The notes beneath the pieces were generated by a model. The model was not told where the DNA came from, did not search any database, and saw nothing but the letters and a program-made list of their open reading frames with translations. This document shows positions 27,501-36,598 of a DNA stretch of 64,000 nucleotides, in pieces. The stretch spans positions 1 to 64,000 of the forward strand of contig NZ_FUXI01000005.1 of NCBI RefSeq assembly GCF_900167335.1, in the 5' to 3' direction. The stretch's first letter is position 1; each line of letters starts with the position of its first letter. The position numbers and the translations under genes were made by a program. The stretch is from Pilibacter termitis (GTDB taxonomy: Bacteria > Bacillota > Bacilli > Lactobacillales > Streptococcaceae).

Positions 27501-28809
27501 AGCGGCGGTAGGTGAACGTGCAAAACTGAATTTTACACCTTTCAAACAATTTGACACACCAGAGCAAGTGATTTTCACAAAAGAAATGAGAAAAAATCAC
27601 ACTTTGCTTATGCCAATGCTTTCCCCTATTCACCAAGAAGGTTTGCTGGACGAGGCATTTCATGCAAGTGGCTATGATGTGGTCGTTTTACCCTCCGAGG
27701 ACAAAGAGGCGGTCAATGTCGGGTTGAAATATGTCAATAATGACGCTTGCTATCCAGCAATTATCTCCATCGGGCAATTAATCGAGGCACTTGAGAGCGG
27801 AAAATATGATTTGAATAACGTATCGGTCATGATGACACAAACTGGTGGTGGGTGTCGAGCGACTAATTATATTCCACTTCTTCGCAAAGCTCTATCAGAC
27901 GCTGGTTTTGCTCATGTTCCTGTCGTTTCGCTTTCACTAGGAAATAAAGGGACAGAAGAAACTCCCGGATTTAAATGGACACTTCCGCTACTCAAAAGAA
28001 TCGTTGTCTCCTTCCTTTATGGCGATTTATTTGAGCGAGTAGTATATCGCACACGTCCTTATGAAGTAAAAACAGGTTCGGTTGACGCATTGCACCAAGA
28101 ATGGCTGAAAAAAGTACAACGCAATGTTCGCAATGGCTCGTTTACACAATTCAATCGCAATATGAAGAAGATCATCAAAGATTTTGATACCATTCCTTTG
28201 ACTGATGAGAAAAAAGCAAGAGTAGGTGTCGTTGGTGAAATCCTTGTAAAATATTCACCAACTGCCAATAATGACATTGTCAGACTTCTTGAATCTGAGG
28301 GTGCTGAAGTGGTCGTGCCTGATATTATTGGATTTTTAAATTACTCGTTCTACAATCAAATTTGGCGGTACAAAGAGCTTGGCATGAGCAAACGTGCCAA
28401 ACAATTTGGAGAAATTGCGATTAAGTTAATTGAAGTCATTGAAAAACCAATGCACAAGGCTCTTGTGAAAAGTGAGCGTTTTGAGGGGATTAAGTCAATT
28501 TATGAAATTGCTGAGGGGGCAGAGCAAATTCTCTCAATTGGCAATCATACAGGCGAGGGCTGGTTCTTGACGGGCGAGATGATTGAATTGCTCAAGGAAG
28601 ACGTCAACAATATCGTTTGTATGCAGCCTTTTGGTTGCCTACCAAACCATGTCGTTGGAAAAGGTGTGGTAAAAGAACTACGACATCAATATCCAAAAGC
28701 AAATATCGCAGCGATTGACTATGACCCCGGCGTTTCCCTTGTCAATCAGCTAAATCGTATTCGTTTGATGATGGCAACAGCGAAAAAAGAATTAGAGAGT
28801 GTGCAATAA
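24562..28809 (+). CDS. Large acyl-CoA dehydratase activase-like protein (two ASKHA domains)
   Basis: This 1415-residue protein contains two BadF/HgdC-type ATPase domains. The first (about 3-260) has DVGSTTVK and probable [4Fe-4S] ligands Cys123 (GSCAGGTGAF) and Cys162 (SRCGVFAKT). The second (about 320-580) has DAGSTTTK, EACSSGCGSF and SRCTVFMNS. Downstream is a Cys-containing segment (HCGLCENNC, about 610) and a DUF2229/HgdB-like part (about 660-1400). Small relatives inject electrons into 2-hydroxyacyl-CoA dehydratases using ATP. This long fused form occurs in many anaerobic Firmicutes and its substrate is not established. No dehydratase subunits are adjacent. Confidence 0.85.
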   Translation: MKRAGIDVGSTTVKLVVLNNENHSIFSRYERHFSDVKKATMKVLKEASDFLGNKVPISMTITGSGGMGLAEVLDIPFVQEVIACTKTVEEIIPETDVAIELGGEDAKITFFDGALEQRMNGSCAGGTGAFIDQMAVLLKTDANGVNELAKSYQTIYPIASRCGVFAKTDVQPLINEGAAREDIAASIFQAVVNQTIAGLASGRKIKGNIAFLGGPLFFMSELRKRFIETLDIQDENVIFPENPQLFVATGAALFSEEENSATLDELLLRLEENAKDTLIPTDTLPPLFSSEEEYHEFAKRHKKADVLRAELETHKGASFLGIDAGSTTTKVTLINENGELLFEYYGNNNGQPLENVIDVLKNLYAKLPENAYIANACVTGYGEHLIQNALKVDLGEVETMAHYKAANFFREGVDFILDIGGQDMKAMTIKNGALSSIQLNEACSSGCGSFIEAFAKSLHFGVENFAKEALSSRNPVDLGSRCTVFMNSKVKQVQKEGASVGDISAGLSYSVIKNAIYKVIKIRKPEDLGEKIVVQGGTFYNEAVLRAFETITGREVVRPSIAGLMGAFGAALIALENTEIGQNSTILSAEELDEFTSEKEFMHCGLCENNCMLTMTVFSDGRRFVTGNRCERGAEKAMKLKIDTAEKKVNLVDYKYKRLFQYRPLNKRKATRGVIGIPRVLNMYENYPLWYTFFTELGFRVQLSPRSNKELYEIGIDTIPSDTACYPAKIAHGHVQSLINDGVERIFYPGVIFEREESKNADNHYNCPIVQSYPEVLRNNMDDIRQGKVDYHCPFLNLANEQSVANALAKEFQALEISAEEISLALRKGYQELENFKQDIRNQGEDLLLRLNLRGEKAVVLSGRPYHLDPEINHGIADVITQEGFHVLTEDAVAHLAEVDNLRVVNQWVYHSRLYAAARVVAKSRNLELVQLNSFGCGLDAVTTDQVEEIMGQYGKLYTVLKIDEGSNLGAIRIRLRSLKAAVGERAKLNFTPFKQFDTPEQVIFTKEMRKNHTLLMPMLSPIHQEGLLDEAFHASGYDVVVLPSEDKEAVNVGLKYVNNDACYPAIISIGQLIEALESGKYDLNNVSVMMTQTGGGCRATNYIPLLRKALSDAGFAHVPVVSLSLGNKGTEETPGFKWTLPLLKRIVVSFLYGDLFERVVYRTRPYEVKTGSVDALHQEWLKKVQRNVRNGSFTQFNRNMKKIIKDFDTIPLTDEKKARVGVVGEILVKYSPTANNDIVRLLESEGAEVVVPDIIGFLNYSFYNQIWRYKELGMSKRAKQFGEIAIKLIEVIEKPMHKALVKSERFEGIKSIYEIAEGAEQILSIGNHTGEGWFLTGEMIELLKEDVNNIVCMQPFGCLPNHVVGKGVVKELRHQYPKANIAAIDYDPGVSLVNQLNRIRLMMATAKKELESVQ

Positions 28810-28812
28810 AAA

Positions 28813-28851
28813 TCCCCCTAGCGTTGTGGAATGCTAGGGGGTGTTTCTTTT
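28813..28851. terminator. Terminator between the activase-like gene and rarA
   Basis: CCCCCTAGC (28814-28822) and GCTAGGGGG (28833-28841) form a strong stem followed by TGTTTCTTTT. It lies between convergent genes. Confidence 0.85.
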
Positions 28852-28861
28852 CAAAAAAGCA

Positions 28862-30145
28862 CTATTCTCTTGCTCCTTCTTTCCAATGTTTTATTTGCTC
28901 ATCTCTTTGTTTCAAAGCTGTTTCATATTTCCCGCTTGTTTTTGGTTCGTAGTAGATACGAGTTTTTAGTTTGTCTGGCAAATATTGCTGGTTGACCCAT
29001 TCATTTGGGAAATCGTGTGGATATTGGTAATTGATGCCTCGCCCAAGACTTTTCGCTCCTTTGTAGTGAGCGTCTCGCAAATGGTCTGGCACTTCTCCTG
29101 CATTTCCACGGCGAATATCTGAAAGAGCAGCATCTATTGCTGTATAGGCTGAGTTTGATTTTGGCGATAAAGCTAAGTTGACAATCGCATTGGCAAGTGG
29201 AATCCTCGCCTCTGGAAATCCTAGTTTTTCAGCTGCTTGAATGGCAGCAACAGTATGCTGAGCAGCACTTGGATTGGCTAAACCTATATCTTCAAACGCA
29301 ATCACGAGCAATCTTCGTGAAAGAATTGGCAAATCCCCCGCCTCGATTAAGCGAGCGGCATAGTGGAGTGCCGCATTGACATCACTTCCACGAATCGATT
29401 TTTGAAGGGCTGAAATCACATCATAATGTGCATCACCATCTTTGTCATGCGTGAGAGCTTTTCTCTGTACACTTTCTTCGACTACTTCTAGTGTCAAAGA
29501 AATCACACCTTTCTCGTTTTCACAGGTGGATTTTACTGCAAGCTCCAAACCATTTAAGGCAGCACGTAAATCGCCATTTGTCGCACGTGATAAATGCAAA
29601 AGAGCATTTTCTTCAATTTCCACTTTATACTCACCAAGTCCACGCTCAGTATCTTTCAAAGCTAAAAGTAAGGAGTGCGTAATTTCTTCTTCGCTCAACG
29701 GTTTTACTTCAAATATTTGCGTTCGACTGCGTATTGCGGGGTTGATCGTGATATAAGGGTTTTCCGTTGTCGCCCCAATCATCACAATTCGCCCACTTTC
29801 TAAATGCGGAAGAAGAAAATCTTGTTTTGTTTTGTCAAGTCGATGAATTTCATCAAGGAGCAAAATCACCGTACCGCTCATGCGTGCCTCCTCAGCTACA
29901 ATTTGCAAATCTTTTTTGGAGTCAACAGCAGCGTTTAACATACGAAACGCATACTTCGTACTTCCTGCAATCGCTGAGGCAATCGAAGTTTTCCCCGTTC
30001 CCGGTGGGCCATATAAAATCATGCTGGAGAGCATTTTTGCCTGCACCATACGGCGAATAATCTTCCCTTCCCCCACAAGATGAGCTTGTCCAATGACTTC
30101 GTCAATCGTGCGTGGTCGCATACGATATGCCAAGGGCTGTGTCAT
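28862..30145 (-). CDS. rarA: Replication-associated recombination AAA+ ATPase RarA
   Basis: This 427-residue clamp-loader-like ATPase acts at stalled replication forks. Walker A GPPGTGKTS (about 45-53), Walker B LLLDEIHR, sensor GATTENPY and the RarA-specific C-terminal tetramerisation domain (from about 240, including KSIRGSDVNAALHYAARLI) are all present. Length is typical of MgsA/RarA. Confidence 0.96.
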   Translation of the reverse strand: MTQPLAYRMRPRTIDEVIGQAHLVGEGKIIRRMVQAKMLSSMILYGPPGTGKTSIASAIAGSTKYAFRMLNAAVDSKKDLQIVAEEARMSGTVILLLDEIHRLDKTKQDFLLPHLESGRIVMIGATTENPYITINPAIRSRTQIFEVKPLSEEEITHSLLLALKDTERGLGEYKVEIEENALLHLSRATNGDLRAALNGLELAVKSTCENEKGVISLTLEVVEESVQRKALTHDKDGDAHYDVISALQKSIRGSDVNAALHYAARLIEAGDLPILSRRLLVIAFEDIGLANPSAAQHTVAAIQAAEKLGFPEARIPLANAIVNLALSPKSNSAYTAIDAALSDIRRGNAGEVPDHLRDAHYKGAKSLGRGINYQYPHDFPNEWVNQQYLPDKLKTRIYYEPKTSGKYETALKQRDEQIKHWKEGARE

Positions 30146-30191
30146 ATCATTTCCCCCAATCTTACGGAAAAAGGTCAGGCAACACTCTAGT

Positions 30192-30214
30192 CACTCCTCT
30201 CTATTGAGAGAGTG
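30192..30214. other. Hairpin in the leader of rarA
   Basis: CACTCCTCTC and GAGAGAGTG pair around a TATT loop with one bulged base, between the ylbF-like stop and the rarA start. There is no T run, so it is not a clear terminator. Function unknown. Confidence 0.4.
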
Positions 30215-30255
30215 GCAAGTATTATCCCAACCTATACTGTCATTTAAGGCTAACT

Positions 30256-30591
30256 CTAAAATACTTCGTTTAAATTTCCAAAGACAATGCGTTGAATTTC
30301 ATCTGCTAACATACCAAGAGCTTGTTGTGCTTTTAATAGCTCAACAACTGATTCGTTTGCATCAATTTTCTCGCTAAACTCTTGCATTTTCTTTTGGTCA
30401 TCTTCTGTTGGCATCTCACCCGACATCATTTTTGCGTGCATTTCTTGTTGAATTGTTTTGTATTCTTCATACAACGCTTTTGCTGTTGAGTCATTCTCTA
30501 CTTTTCCTTTTGCCTCAAGCACTGCTTTGTATTGTTCCGTTTCACGAAGTTCACGCTCCATTTGGTTGGCTGTGTCGTAAATGTTAATCAT
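30256..30591 (-). CDS. YlbF/YmcA-family protein (DUF964)
   Basis: This 111-residue, almost fully helical cytoplasmic protein has the family features MNIYDTANQMERELRET-type N-terminus and the central ALYEEYKTIQQEMHAKMMSGEMPT. In Bacillus subtilis YlbF and YmcA work with YaaT as an RNase Y specificity factor. That function here is inferred from family. It has its own promoter. Confidence 0.88.
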   Translation of the reverse strand: MINIYDTANQMERELRETEQYKAVLEAKGKVENDSTAKALYEEYKTIQQEMHAKMMSGEMPTEDDQKKMQEFSEKIDANESVVELLKAQQALGMLADEIQRIVFGNLNEVF

Positions 30592-30647
30592 TTGTTGTTC
30601 TCCTATTCATTATTTATGGGGTACCTATAATTTTTATTCCTTTTCCC

Positions 30648-30676
30648 ATTATACCGAAAAATGCTATTTAAACCAA
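30648..30676 (-). promoter_or_regulatory. Promoter of the ylbF-like gene
   Basis: A TTGGTT -35 (30671-30676) and a TATAAT -10 (30648-30653) on the minus strand are 17 bases apart. The -35 overlaps the last codons of the penicillin-binding protein gene. Confidence 0.7.
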
Positions 30677-32799
30677 TCGGTTATGCTTTTCCAGATGTCT
30701 TTTGCTTTATCAACGGCATCATCAAGTGCATCTTCTGCTTTTTTGCGTAAATCATCTGCCTCTGGAGTGAAACTTCCTGTTTCTTCGTTGTCTCCTGTAT
30801 CTCGTCCTGCCATTGCGTAAGCATTTTCGATATTAGGATAGAGATCGCTAAATTTTTTCCCAGAAACTAATGGCATGATTTGGCTTGCCTCGTTTTGAAA
30901 AATCACACTCGCTTGCTCGGTACTGCTACCGTCCAAATAATGCCCTTTTTCCTGTGACGGATTATCAAACCCTAACCATGTAGTAATCACCACGTCTGGC
31001 GTATAACCAATCACCCACTGGTCATTCGTTTTACTTGCATCAAAACTTGTTTCGGTCGTTCCTGTCTTTCCAGCCATAATATAACCTGCTGGATTGGCAT
31101 TGACCCCTGTTCCATTAGAAAATGTGCCTAGCATCATGCTCGTCATTCGACTAGCCACGCCAGAACTTGTGATTTGTTTTCTTTCAGGTTCCACGTCAAC
31201 AATTACTTTTCCTGAAGAATCTAGCACTTTGCGAACAAGATGTGTTTCAATTTGTGTGCCTGCATTCCCAAAAACAGAGTAGGCTTGCGTCATTTGCATA
31301 GGGGTAACACCTTTTCGTAAACCACCTAGTGCAAGTCCCCAATATTTGTCTTTTTGCTCAAGTGGCAAACCAAACTTTATGCCCTCTTCATAGCCTCTAT
31401 CTATTCCAATTTTATGGAGAAGATAAACTGCTGGCAAATTGAGCGAATCCGCTAAAGCCTCATACATTGGCACTTCACCAGAGTATTCACGTGAATAATT
31501 TTGTGCGACTTTGTAATAATCTTGCGGCTTATCCTCAAGCATGGAATCAAATTTCCAGCCGTCCTCTAAAGCAGGTGTGTAGACAACAATTGGCTTAATC
31601 GTTGATGCTGGACTTCGCTTCATTTGCGTTGCACGGTTAAACCCTCTAAAGACGTGTTCTTCTACTTTTCCACGCTGACCGACAAGAGCTTGCACTCCGC
31701 CTGTTGCAGGGTCTATGGCAATGCTCGCCCCTTGAGCGTACTCTCCGTCTATTTCAGATTGCGGGAAAAACGAATCCTCTGCAAACGTACTTTGCATCGC
31801 CCCTTGATAATCTTGATTTAATGTAGTATAAATTTCATACCCGTTATTCAAAATATCCTTTTCTTTCAAGCCATACTTATTTTCTAATTCTTCGATTACT
31901 GCATCATAAAAAGAAGGGTATTTATAACTTTCCTTTTTCAAATGATAACCGTCATGTACTTCTGTGGCAATATCAATACTTGCCGCTTTGTCTGCCTCTG
32001 CTTGTGAAAGATCGCCCACATCTACCATATTTTGTAAAACGGTGTTTTTTCGATTGTTAGCATATTCGTTTGAATTTAGCGGATTATAAATTTCTGGACC
32101 TTTTAACATTCCGACAAGCGTTGCCGCCTGCTCCAATGTCAAATTTTTCGCCTCTACACCAAAATATTTCAAACTCGCATCTTGTATCCCCCAAACACCA
32201 TTTCCAAAATAGGACTGATTGAGATACATGGTTAAAATTTCTTTTTTAGAATATTGCTTGTTAATCTCAAGAGCAAGGAAAAATTCACGTGCTTTTCGGT
32301 TCATCGTTTGTTCAACGGAGAGATAAGCGTTTTTCGCAAGCTGTTGGGTAATCGTTGAGCCACCGCCACCTGCATTACTCCCAAAACTCGTAATCTTTCT
32401 AAAAACCGCTCGCCCCATTCCTTTCGGATCAATCCCGTGATTCGTCCAAAACGAACGATCTTCTGTGGCAATCAAAGCTTTTTGCACGAGTGGACTTATC
32501 TCACTCAATTCAACATACGTCCCTTTTTGACCATATAATGCTCCTGCTGCCTCATTTTTTTCATCAAAAATTGTCGTAGTCGTTTTCAACGAACTTTCCA
32601 AAACTTTGATATTGGTCGTTTTCGCAAGATAAAACAAATAACTTGTAAAGACAAGCAACGTTGTTAAAATCGTTAAAATAATCAATTTGGTCACTTGATA
32701 TTTTTTCCAATAGGCTTTTTGCCACGTGCGAAATTGTCGCCATTTTCGTTTAAAAGGACTTTGCCTTATACTCTCCTCTTGTTTCGCCTTTTTCTCCAT
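30664..32799 (-). CDS. Class A penicillin-binding protein (transglycosylase/transpeptidase)
   Basis: This 711-residue protein builds peptidoglycan glycan strands and cross-links them. A cytoplasmic basic tail and one TM helix (about 38-62) are followed by a GT51 domain (about 75-265, with EDRSFWTNHGID and GGSTITQQLAKN). The transpeptidase domain (about 350-640) has active-site SxxK in SPASTIKP, SxN in ADSLNLPA and KTGT. A charged C-terminal tail lacks PASTA repeats. It resembles enterococcal and streptococcal PBP2a/PbpF-type enzymes. GAGGG precedes the ATG. Confidence 0.93.
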   Translation of the reverse strand: MEKKAKQEESIRQSPFKRKWRQFRTWQKAYWKKYQVTKLIILTILTTLLVFTSYLFYLAKTTNIKVLESSLKTTTTIFDEKNEAAGALYGQKGTYVELSEISPLVQKALIATEDRSFWTNHGIDPKGMGRAVFRKITSFGSNAGGGGSTITQQLAKNAYLSVEQTMNRKAREFFLALEINKQYSKKEILTMYLNQSYFGNGVWGIQDASLKYFGVEAKNLTLEQAATLVGMLKGPEIYNPLNSNEYANNRKNTVLQNMVDVGDLSQAEADKAASIDIATEVHDGYHLKKESYKYPSFYDAVIEELENKYGLKEKDILNNGYEIYTTLNQDYQGAMQSTFAEDSFFPQSEIDGEYAQGASIAIDPATGGVQALVGQRGKVEEHVFRGFNRATQMKRSPASTIKPIVVYTPALEDGWKFDSMLEDKPQDYYKVAQNYSREYSGEVPMYEALADSLNLPAVYLLHKIGIDRGYEEGIKFGLPLEQKDKYWGLALGGLRKGVTPMQMTQAYSVFGNAGTQIETHLVRKVLDSSGKVIVDVEPERKQITSSGVASRMTSMMLGTFSNGTGVNANPAGYIMAGKTGTTETSFDASKTNDQWVIGYTPDVVITTWLGFDNPSQEKGHYLDGSSTEQASVIFQNEASQIMPLVSGKKFSDLYPNIENAYAMAGRDTGDNEETGSFTPEADDLRKKAEDALDDAVDKAKDIWKSITDWFK

Positions 32800-32901
32800 A
32801 ATTCCCTCACATTCCTCTTTTATAAAAGCTAATGGTTACTGCTCCATTATACCAAATCGCCCAAAATCAACGAGGTGTTGAGTGGAGAATTTCAAACAAT
32901 C

Positions 32902-33768
32902 TTAAAAAAGTGTATCGTTTGTTTGAATAATCAATTGTTCTTTCGTAAATGGATGAATGAACGACAATTCTCTTGCGTGCAACATGAGGCGACGACTTGT
33001 AAATTTTTCAGCATAAAGTGGGTCGCCAATAATCGCATGGTGAATACTCTGTAAATGCACACGAATTTGGTGTGTCCGACCTGTATCTAAAATTAACTCT
33101 AGTTTGCTTGTGTTCGTTTGTTTATCGACTTCTACCAGTCGAACGTGCGTAATTGCACGTTTTCCACCACGTTCATCAATCACTCGTTTTCGCCTATCAT
33201 GCCTATCTCGCCCGATTTTTTTGTCAATGGTAAATTCATTTTTGTGAATAATTCCGCTTGCTATCGCTTGATAAACACGGTGAAGTTCCTTTTTCTCCAA
33301 CATTCTGCTGAGTATGGGGAGGATAAATGGATTTTTCGCAAAAAGAATCGCACCACTTGTTTCTTTATCCAAACGATGTACCACATAAGGCACTTGATTG
33401 TCTTTGGCAAGATAATCTGCCACATGATTGAGTAATGTATTGGTTTCATTCGGTTGATTGGGGTGAGTTTTCATGCCAAAAGGTTTATTTACAACCAAAA
33501 TATGCTCATCTTCATACAATACTTCAACAAATCGTTGATTTCCGCAAAGCACACTTACCTTAGGATAATCGCTCTTTTCTAGTTTTAGCGTAACAATATC
33601 GGCTGATTTCACTTCTTCATGAAACATTTTTACGTCACCATTTACCAAAACACCTTTGCGAATACGCAGAAAATGACGTGTTTTGCGTGGCACTAACCAC
33701 TCACGCTCAAGCAGAGTACGAATATCCATTGTTTGAAACGTATCGGGCAGTTGAATTTGAAATTCCAT
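32902..33768 (-). CDS. RluA-family rRNA/tRNA pseudouridine synthase
   Basis: This 288-residue protein has an S4-like N-terminal part (about 12-70, LLEREWLVPRKTRHFLRIRKG) and the RluA catalytic core with HRLDKETSGAILFAKN (catalytic Asp) and TGRTHQIRVHLQ. The target nucleotide cannot be fixed from sequence. AGGAGG precedes the ATG. Confidence 0.93.
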   Translation of the reverse strand: MEFQIQLPDTFQTMDIRTLLEREWLVPRKTRHFLRIRKGVLVNGDVKMFHEEVKSADIVTLKLEKSDYPKVSVLCGNQRFVEVLYEDEHILVVNKPFGMKTHPNQPNETNTLLNHVADYLAKDNQVPYVVHRLDKETSGAILFAKNPFILPILSRMLEKKELHRVYQAIASGIIHKNEFTIDKKIGRDRHDRRKRVIDERGGKRAITHVRLVEVDKQTNTSKLELILDTGRTHQIRVHLQSIHHAIIGDPLYAEKFTSRRLMLHARELSFIHPFTKEQLIIQTNDTLF

Positions 33769-33809
33769 TATTTCCTCCTGTTTAGAGATAGCTTATGGGT
33801 ACCCATAAG

Positions 33810-33835
33810 AAAAAGGAGGATAACCCCCTTTTTTT
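33810..33835 (-). terminator. Terminator after the argS 3' repeat array
   Basis: AAGGAGG, an ATAA loop and CCCCCTT with A and T flanks form a bidirectional hairpin. Read leftward it follows argS and six family A repeats, the same order (gene, repeats, terminator) as at the chitinase gene. Confidence 0.7.
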
Positions 33836-34575
33836 GTTCTAGCTACGAGGAGCTGAAGTCTGGCAACTGTTCACAATGTCGCTCGCAACTAACGTTGCGA
33901 GTAAATAAACGACATGGTTCACTGTTGCAGACTTCAAATCGCCCCTCTTCGCTTTTCTGTGTCTAGCTACGAGGAGCTGAAACTTGGTCGCTGTTCACAA
34001 CAGCACTGGAAACTGAAGTTTCCAGCAAGTAAATGCTGTGGCTCACTGCGACAAGTTTCAGACCGCTCCTCTCCGCTTTTCTGTGTCTAGCTGCGAGGGG
34101 CTGAAGTCTGGCAACTGTTCACAATGTCGCTCGCAACTAACGTTGCGAGTAAATAAACGACAGTGTTCACTGTTGCAGACTTCAAATCGCCCCTCTTCGC
34201 TTTTCTGTGTCTAGCTACGAGGGGCAGGAGGTTGGTCGCTGTTCACAACGTCGCTCGCAACTTGGGTTGCGAGTAAATAAACGACGTGGCTCACTGCGAC
34301 AACCTCCTTAACGCCCCTCTCGCTTTTCTTGGTCTAGCTACGAGGGGCTGAAGTCTGGCAACTGTTCGCAATGTCGCTCGCAACTAGCGTTGCGAGTAAA
34401 TAAACGACAGTGTTCACTGTTGCAGACTTCAAATCGCCCCTCTTTGCTTTTCTTGGTCTAGCTACGAGGGGCTGAAGTCTGGCAACTGCTCACAATGTCG
34501 CTTGAAACTTCGTTTCAAGTAAATAAACGACAGTGTTCGCTGTTGCAGACTTCAAAACGCCCCTCTTTGCTTTTC
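33836..34575 (-). repeat. Tandem array of six family A palindromic repeats
   Basis: Copies are at 33836-33956, 33961-34082, 34085-34206, 34209-34329, 34332-34453 and 34456-34575. Four outer-arm types alternate: TGAAGTCTGGCAAC/GTTGCAGACTTCA (copies 1, 3, 5, 6), TGAAACTTGGTCGC/GCGACAAGTTTCA (copy 2) and GGAGGTTGGTCGC/GCGACAACCTCC (copy 4). Inner hairpins are CTCGCAAC/GTTGCGAG in most copies, CTGGAAAC/GTTTCCAG in copy 2 and CTTGAAAC/GTTTCAAG in copy 6. Copy 4 also has a compensated middle arm, ACGTCG/CGACGT. The array starts 5 bases after the argS stop. Confidence 0.93.
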
Positions 34576-34579
34576 TTTT

Positions 34580-36271
34580 TTACATTTCGTCTGGTGCTTC
34601 TACGCCTAGAAGTCTGAGACTTTCTTTTAACACGACTGCTACTGAGTGAACGAGTGCTAGGCGGTTTGGAAGTTCTTCGTTTTCGTCTAAAATACGCACT
34701 TGTGCATAGTATTTGTTGAATGCTTGAGCGATTTGAATCGAATGTTTCGCAATAACAGAAGGCTCGTATTTCTCCGCTGCACGCACCACGATTTCTGGGA
34801 ATTGTTTCAATAATTTCACAACCTCCCAAGAATCTTTATCATTCAAAGAATATTGCACATTCACGTCTAGCGTAAAGTTGGCTTTTCTCAAAATGCTCAT
34901 ACTTCTTGCACGTGTGTATTGCACGTAAGGTCCTGTTTCTCCTTCAAAACGCACGACTTCATCAAGGTCAAAGTCAAAGCTATTCAAGCGGTCATTTTTC
35001 AAATCATGGAAAATAACTGCTCCTGTTCCCACTTGATGTGCGATTTTCTCTTTATTGGCAAGCTCTGGATTTTTCGCCTCAATTTGACTTAATGCAAGAG
35101 CATCTGCCTCATCAAGCACTTCCTCAAGAAGAACGACTTTCCCTTCACGTGTAGAAAGTTTTTTTCCTCCAAGTGTAATCAACCCAAATGGCACGTGAAT
35201 AATATCTTTTGCCCAATCAAAGTCCATTTCCGCAAGAACGGCTTTTAATTGCTTGAAGTGATTGCTTTGCTCATTTCCTACTGCGTACAATACTTTGTAA
35301 AAATCATACGTGCGTTTACGGTAAAGAGCAGCTGCCAAATCTCTCGTAATATAAAGCGTTGCACCGTCTGTTTTCTTAATCAATGCAGGCGGTAAATCAT
35401 ATTTTTCTAAATCAACAAGCAATGCACCTTTTGATTCTTTGAGCAGATTTTTCTCCTCTAAAATCTCAACGATTTCGTCCATTTTATCATTGTAAAATGC
35501 TTCACCATTTAGCGAGTCAAATTCTACACCTAATTTATTGTAAATACGGTTAAACTCTACCAAACTTTCTTCTCTAAACCAGCTCCAAAGTTCTTGAGCC
35601 TCAGGGTCTCCGTCCTCTAATCTCTTAAACCATGCACGACCTTGTGCGTCAATTTCTTCATCTTGTTTAGCTTCAGCATTGACACGCACATACAATTTCA
35701 AAAGTTCTTGGATAGGATTTTTTTCGACTGTTTCTTTATCCCCCCATTTTTTATATGCCGTCATCAACATACCAAACTGTTTTCCCCAGTCACCAAGGTG
35801 ATTGATTTTCACTGGAACAAAACCAATTTTTTCGTAAATTTTCGCTAAAGAATTTCCAATCATCGTTGAACGCAAATGCCCCATGCTGAATGGTTTGGCA
35901 ATATTTGGGCTAGATAAATCAATCGGCACTTTGCGATTTTGCCCAATTTCATGCTGACCATATTTTTCGCCAAGCGTGATAATTTCTGAAAGTGTCGCAC
36001 TGCTTACTTTTTGCTTGTCTAAGAAGAAATTAAGGTAAGCTCCTGCAACTTCTACATTTTCAAAAGCGTCCTTTTCCAATTTTTCTTCTAGTTCTGCTGC
36101 AATCATTTGTGGTGCTTTACGGAATTTTTTCGCAAGCGAGAACGTCGGAAACGCTACATCTCCATGCTCTTTTGATTTTGGATTTTCTAGCAAATTCAAA
36201 ATCTCCTCAGCACTTAATTCACCGTCAAGTGCTTTTGCTATTGCTTGTGCAACAAGTTGTTTTTCACTCAT
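34580..36271 (-). CDS. argS: Arginyl-tRNA synthetase
   Basis: This 563-residue class Ia synthetase charges tRNA-Arg. It has an N-terminal additional domain (to about 110), the HIGH-type signature as [16 protein letters not shown] (about 120-135), a KMSKS-equivalent region at [12 protein letters not shown], and the DALR anticodon-binding domain at the end ([10 protein letters not shown] terminus typical). It is divergent from argR, a frequent arrangement in Lactobacillales. I see no T-box (no AGGGTGG motif) upstream. Confidence 0.97.
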   Translation of the reverse strand: MSEKQLVAQAIAKALDGELSAEEILNLLENPKSKEHGDVAFPTFSLAKKFRKAPQMIAAELEEKLEKDAFENVEVAGAYLNFFLDKQKVSSATLSEIITLGEKYGQHEIGQNRKVPIDLSSPNIAKPFSMGHLRSTMIGNSLAKIYEKIGFVPVKINHLGDWGKQFGMLMTAYKKWGDKETVEKNPIQELLKLYVRVNAEAKQDEEIDAQGRAWFKRLEDGDPEAQELWSWFREESLVEFNRIYNKLGVEFDSLNGEAFYNDKMDEIVEILEEKNLLKESKGALLVDLEKYDLPPALIKKTDGATLYITRDLAAALYRKRTYDFYKVLYAVGNEQSNHFKQLKAVLAEMDFDWAKDIIHVPFGLITLGGKKLSTREGKVVLLEEVLDEADALALSQIEAKNPELANKEKIAHQVGTGAVIFHDLKNDRLNSFDFDLDEVVRFEGETGPYVQYTRARSMSILRKANFTLDVNVQYSLNDKDSWEVVKLLKQFPEIVVRAAEKYEPSVIAKHSIQIAQAFNKYYAQVRILDENEELPNRLALVHSVAVVLKESLRLLGVEAPDEM

Positions 36272-36598
36272 CGTTCTACTCCTTTATTTCATTTTTTCTC
36301 TGATATAAGTGAGAGTTTCCCCTTCACACATCTCTTTTTGTTTTCTTGTTTTAAGTGCACCTAAATAGTCTAAAACATCTCCAACAAAAAACAAGATTTT
36401 TCTCTCCTCCTATCATACCAAAAAATAGAAGAAATTGCCCATTTTTATTGAAATTTTTAGTATAATATTTTTATCAGCTCATCTATTTTCATTTCTCTTT
36501 TGGAAAATGCTAGGTTTAATAGAAAACCCTTACAGATTTGAGTTGATAAAAAATATGGGAAATTTAAGAGAAAATGTTCTATACTATAAGGAGAAGAT
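36272..36598. promoter_or_regulatory. Intergenic region between divergent argS and argR
   Basis: This AT-rich 327-bp gap contains a rightward TATAAT at 36461-36466, with the overlapping leftward TATACT at 36459-36464, and a TATACT at 36580-36585 just before the argR ribosome site. CTTGTTTT (from about 36341) and AAAAACAAG (to about 36392) could pair in the argS leader. No clear ARG box was found and no gene is visible. Confidence 0.35.

Noticed and set aside
30146-30255. SRP RNA or 6S RNA between the ylbF-like gene and rarA
   Set aside because: A GGTCAGG string and the neighbourhood of rarA prompted the idea, but only about 110 bp is free, the SRP core GGAAGGAAGCAG is absent and no 6S-like long stem with a central bubble forms.
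33836-34575. Family A array as integron attC sites
   Set aside because: The position after stop codons and the palindromic form resemble attC, but the ends lack the RYYYAAC/GTTRRRY core sites and no integrase is present.
36272-36598. T-box riboswitch before argS
   Set aside because: No AGGGTGG T-box sequence or specifier-loop arrangement could be found; ArgR-linked control is equally unproven.
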